This document shows, in pieces, positions 62,829-64,000 of a stretch of DNA of 64,000 nt. Numbering within the stretch: position 1 is the first letter of the stretch; every line of letters starts with the position of its first letter. Source of the stretch: Marinobacterium nitratireducens (GTDB lineage Bacteria > Pseudomonadota > Gammaproteobacteria > Pseudomonadales > Balneatricaceae); contig NZ_BMLT01000004.1 of NCBI RefSeq assembly GCF_014645375.1, forward strand, positions 1-64,000. The letters run 5' to 3'. The notes under the pieces were generated by a model. It had not been told where the DNA came from, searched no databases, and saw only the letters and a list, made by a program, of their open reading frames with translations. The translations under genes and the position numbers were made by a program.

Positions 62829-63125
62829 ATGACGGAATATCAAGTCAGAGCAACCGGGATTGCCTGGTACAGGCGAGAAGACTATGCGCGTCTAAAGAAG
62901 ATGTTTAAAGACGGCAGGAAGCTGCCCGATACATTTGATAAATGGTTGAAAGATGCTCAGGGAATTTATGACAAGCTTCAGTCAGAAGGTGCTATTGTCG
63001 AAAAAGCATATATTGACCCGGAGACGTTCCCAGAGTGGTGCAAGAAAAATGGGCACCAATTGGATGCTGCGGCACGAATGGAATATGCCAATCGGTATGT
63101 AGCTGAGAAGTATCAAACCCATTGA
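62829..63125 (+). CDS. Cassette 6: small soluble hypothetical protein
   Basis: A 98-residue protein from ATG 62829 with AGAAAGG upstream (an in-frame ATG at 62781 lies inside the attC and is less likely). Sequence MTEYQVRATGIAWYRREDYA, then helical KKMFKDGRKLPDTFDKWLKD, ending EYANRYVAEKYQTH. No membrane segment. The GIAWYRREDYARL start recalls small proteins common in cassettes, but I cannot name a family. Confidence 0.72.
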   Translation: MTEYQVRATGIAWYRREDYARLKKMFKDGRKLPDTFDKWLKDAQGIYDKLQSEGAIVEKAYIDPETFPEWCKKNGHQLDAAARMEYANRYVAEKYQTH

Positions 63126-63126
63126 T

Positions 63127-63210
63127 ACATAACAATAAATTAAAGTCGCCCGCAAGCGGGCTGGGACCTCAAAAGCTTCGCTTTTTCGGCCCCTTAATTG
63201 AGCGTTAGCA
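63127..63210 (+). repeat. attC site 6
   Basis: R'' ACATAAC and R' GTTAGCA. CAATAAATTAAAG and GCTGGGACC pair with GGCCCCTTAATTG; 84 bp long-loop type resembling attC 3. Confidence 0.88.
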
Positions 63211-63229
63211 TTACCAAGGAGGCCACACA

Positions 63230-63775
63230 GTGAAGTGGGCATTTATTGATTACGAAAACATCGGATGTCTCAGCAAGGTCGATCTTGGAGCGTATAGAAA
63301 AGTTGTTCTTTTTCTCGGAGCGAAGCAACCCAAAATAGATCTTGGCGATAAAAAATATGACTCTCCAGTTGACCTGGTGCTAGTTCAGCTGAAAGCAACT
63401 CAATCCAACAATTTAGACTTCCACCTTTCATATTACCTTGGGAAGTTTGATAGCGAAGCTCCAACAGACGTCTCCTTTGAAATTATTAGCAACGATAATG
63501 GGTTCTCTCCACTTATTGCTCACATCAAAGTAAACGGCAGACCTTGTAAGCAAGTGAAAGTGCAGCCTGCTACTGATATTAAAAATAAATTAATAACCTT
63601 CATAACATCTACGCCGAAAGAAAAGCGTCCGAAGAAAGTGAATGGCCTTCGAAATTGCATTGCTACACACTTAGGTATTAACGGGAATGAAGTGGCAATT
63701 CAAAACAATTTCAATCAGTTGGTAAACCAGAAAATCATCAAGATTTCTGGTGATGAGGTTGAATATAAATGCTAA
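63230..63775 (+). CDS. Cassette 7: PIN-like nuclease-domain protein
   Basis: A 181-residue protein starting at GTG 63230 with a strong AAGGAGG. Residues 1-115 fit the PIN-like/NYN fold of stand-alone PIN_7 proteins: Asp7/Glu9 in FIDYENIG, Asp63 in NLDFHLSYYLG, Asp89 in SNDNGFSPL, with LFLGAKQPKID between. The acidic metal-binding set is complete, so it could be an active RNase. The C-terminal 55 residues (KRPKKVNGLRNCIATHLGIN onward) look like a small winged-helix unit. Likely a nuclease, possibly of antiviral or stress type; unproven. Confidence 0.8.
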   Translation: MKWAFIDYENIGCLSKVDLGAYRKVVLFLGAKQPKIDLGDKKYDSPVDLVLVQLKATQSNNLDFHLSYYLGKFDSEAPTDVSFEIISNDNGFSPLIAHIKVNGRPCKQVKVQPATDIKNKLITFITSTPKEKRPKKVNGLRNCIATHLGINGNEVAIQNNFNQLVNQKIIKISGDEVEYKC

Positions 63776-63839
63776 CAAGGTGCTGTTGTCGGACCGGTTT
63801 TCGCTGCGCTCAAACCAGTCGCAAAGCACGGCGTTATGT
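63770..63839 (+). repeat. attC site 7
   Basis: R'' TGCTAAC and R' GTTATGT. GTGCTGTTGTCGGACCGGTTT pairs imperfectly with AAACCAGTCGCAAAGCAC; 70 bp. The stop codon of cassette 7 is inside R''. Confidence 0.88.
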
Positions 63840-63861
63840 TTTACGGAGTACTAGATGTACA

Positions 63862-64000
63862 CTGTCAGATGTAGCATCTTATGCAACGATAGGTGCATTT
63901 CTTGTTGCTGTTGGTTCACTTGCATTTTCAGCGAGACGCTACATTGCTATAACCGAAAAAACACAAGAGTCTGAACGTTTTGAGATTTACCATAAGCTAA
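63862..64000 (+). CDS. Cassette 8: membrane protein, partial
   Basis: The frame is open from about 63839 to the right edge. The readable part is SDVASYATIGAFLVAVGSLA, then FSARRYIAITEKTQESERFE, i.e. one helix then a charged segment. No ATG, GTG or TTG opens this frame after the attC; CTG 63862 is the only near-start at the right place. It may be a rare CTG start or a decayed gene. The downstream end is not seen. Confidence 0.45.
   Translation, partial: MSDVASYATIGAFLVAVGSLAFSARRYIAITEKTQESERFEIYHKL

Overview
The window is a GC-rich (roughly 60-65 percent by eye) gammaproteobacterial chromosome segment. Gene content and order (comEC-exbB-exbD-lpxK-trm112-kdsB, dnaX-ybaB-recR, rnd-ycgL-ycgN, lolCD beside a PilZ gene) resemble Pseudomonas and Oceanospirillales-type marine bacteria. 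I cannot name the genus. No phage or plasmid backbone is seen.

Layout. 1-5961 is the N-terminal part of a giant LapA-type surface adhesin (minus strand), preceded by ycaO. 8.0-8.3 kb holds a tRNA operon (Asn, Asn, Pro). 8.6-19.9 kb is accessory or transport DNA: a glycosyltransferase, a small IS5-like MITE abutting an MFS exporter, MarR plus a siderophore-interacting protein, TetR plus an HlyD/ABC-2 exporter lacking an ATPase, and LysR plus an SbtA-type bicarbonate transporter. 20-33 kb is housekeeping: apeB, an FKBP lipoprotein, prc, rpsA, ycgN-ycgL, rnd, recR, ybaB, and dnaX with an intact programmed -1 frameshift signal. 33-36 kb is marR-emrA-emrB. 36-45 kb is the envelope block (KDO/lipid A, ExbBD, ComEC, lipoprotein sorting). 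44.6-46.4 kb pairs a PilZ protein with a Tus-like replication fork-trap protein. 46.5-51.7 kb has a secreted phytase-like propeller protein and a tandem alpha/beta-hydrolase operon. 52-56.3 kb is a LytS/LytTR pyruvate-sensing type system (BtsSR) next to a CstA/BtsT-type transporter gene. That gene has the exact direct-repeat operator expected for BtsR but is cut by one in-frame amber codon.

From about 58.9 kb to the right edge the base composition falls sharply and the DNA becomes an integron cassette array: seven attC sites and eight cassettes, all in the same direction, with no integrase in view. Cassettes encode a K+ channel-like protein, two membrane/coiled-coil proteins, a C39-peptidase-like protein, a membrane-anchored LapG-like domain whose catalytic His is Val, a small unknown, a PIN-like nuclease and a truncated membrane protein. 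A LapA-type adhesin with a LapG site at one end and a pseudo-LapG cassette at the other is the most provocative pairing here.

The intergenic DNA carries several dispersed repeat families. Elements starting GTAGG(G/T)TG sit exactly on the TAG stop codons of three unrelated genes. A roughly 72-bp inverted-repeat element occurs twice, each copy with a 20-bp tandem expansion.
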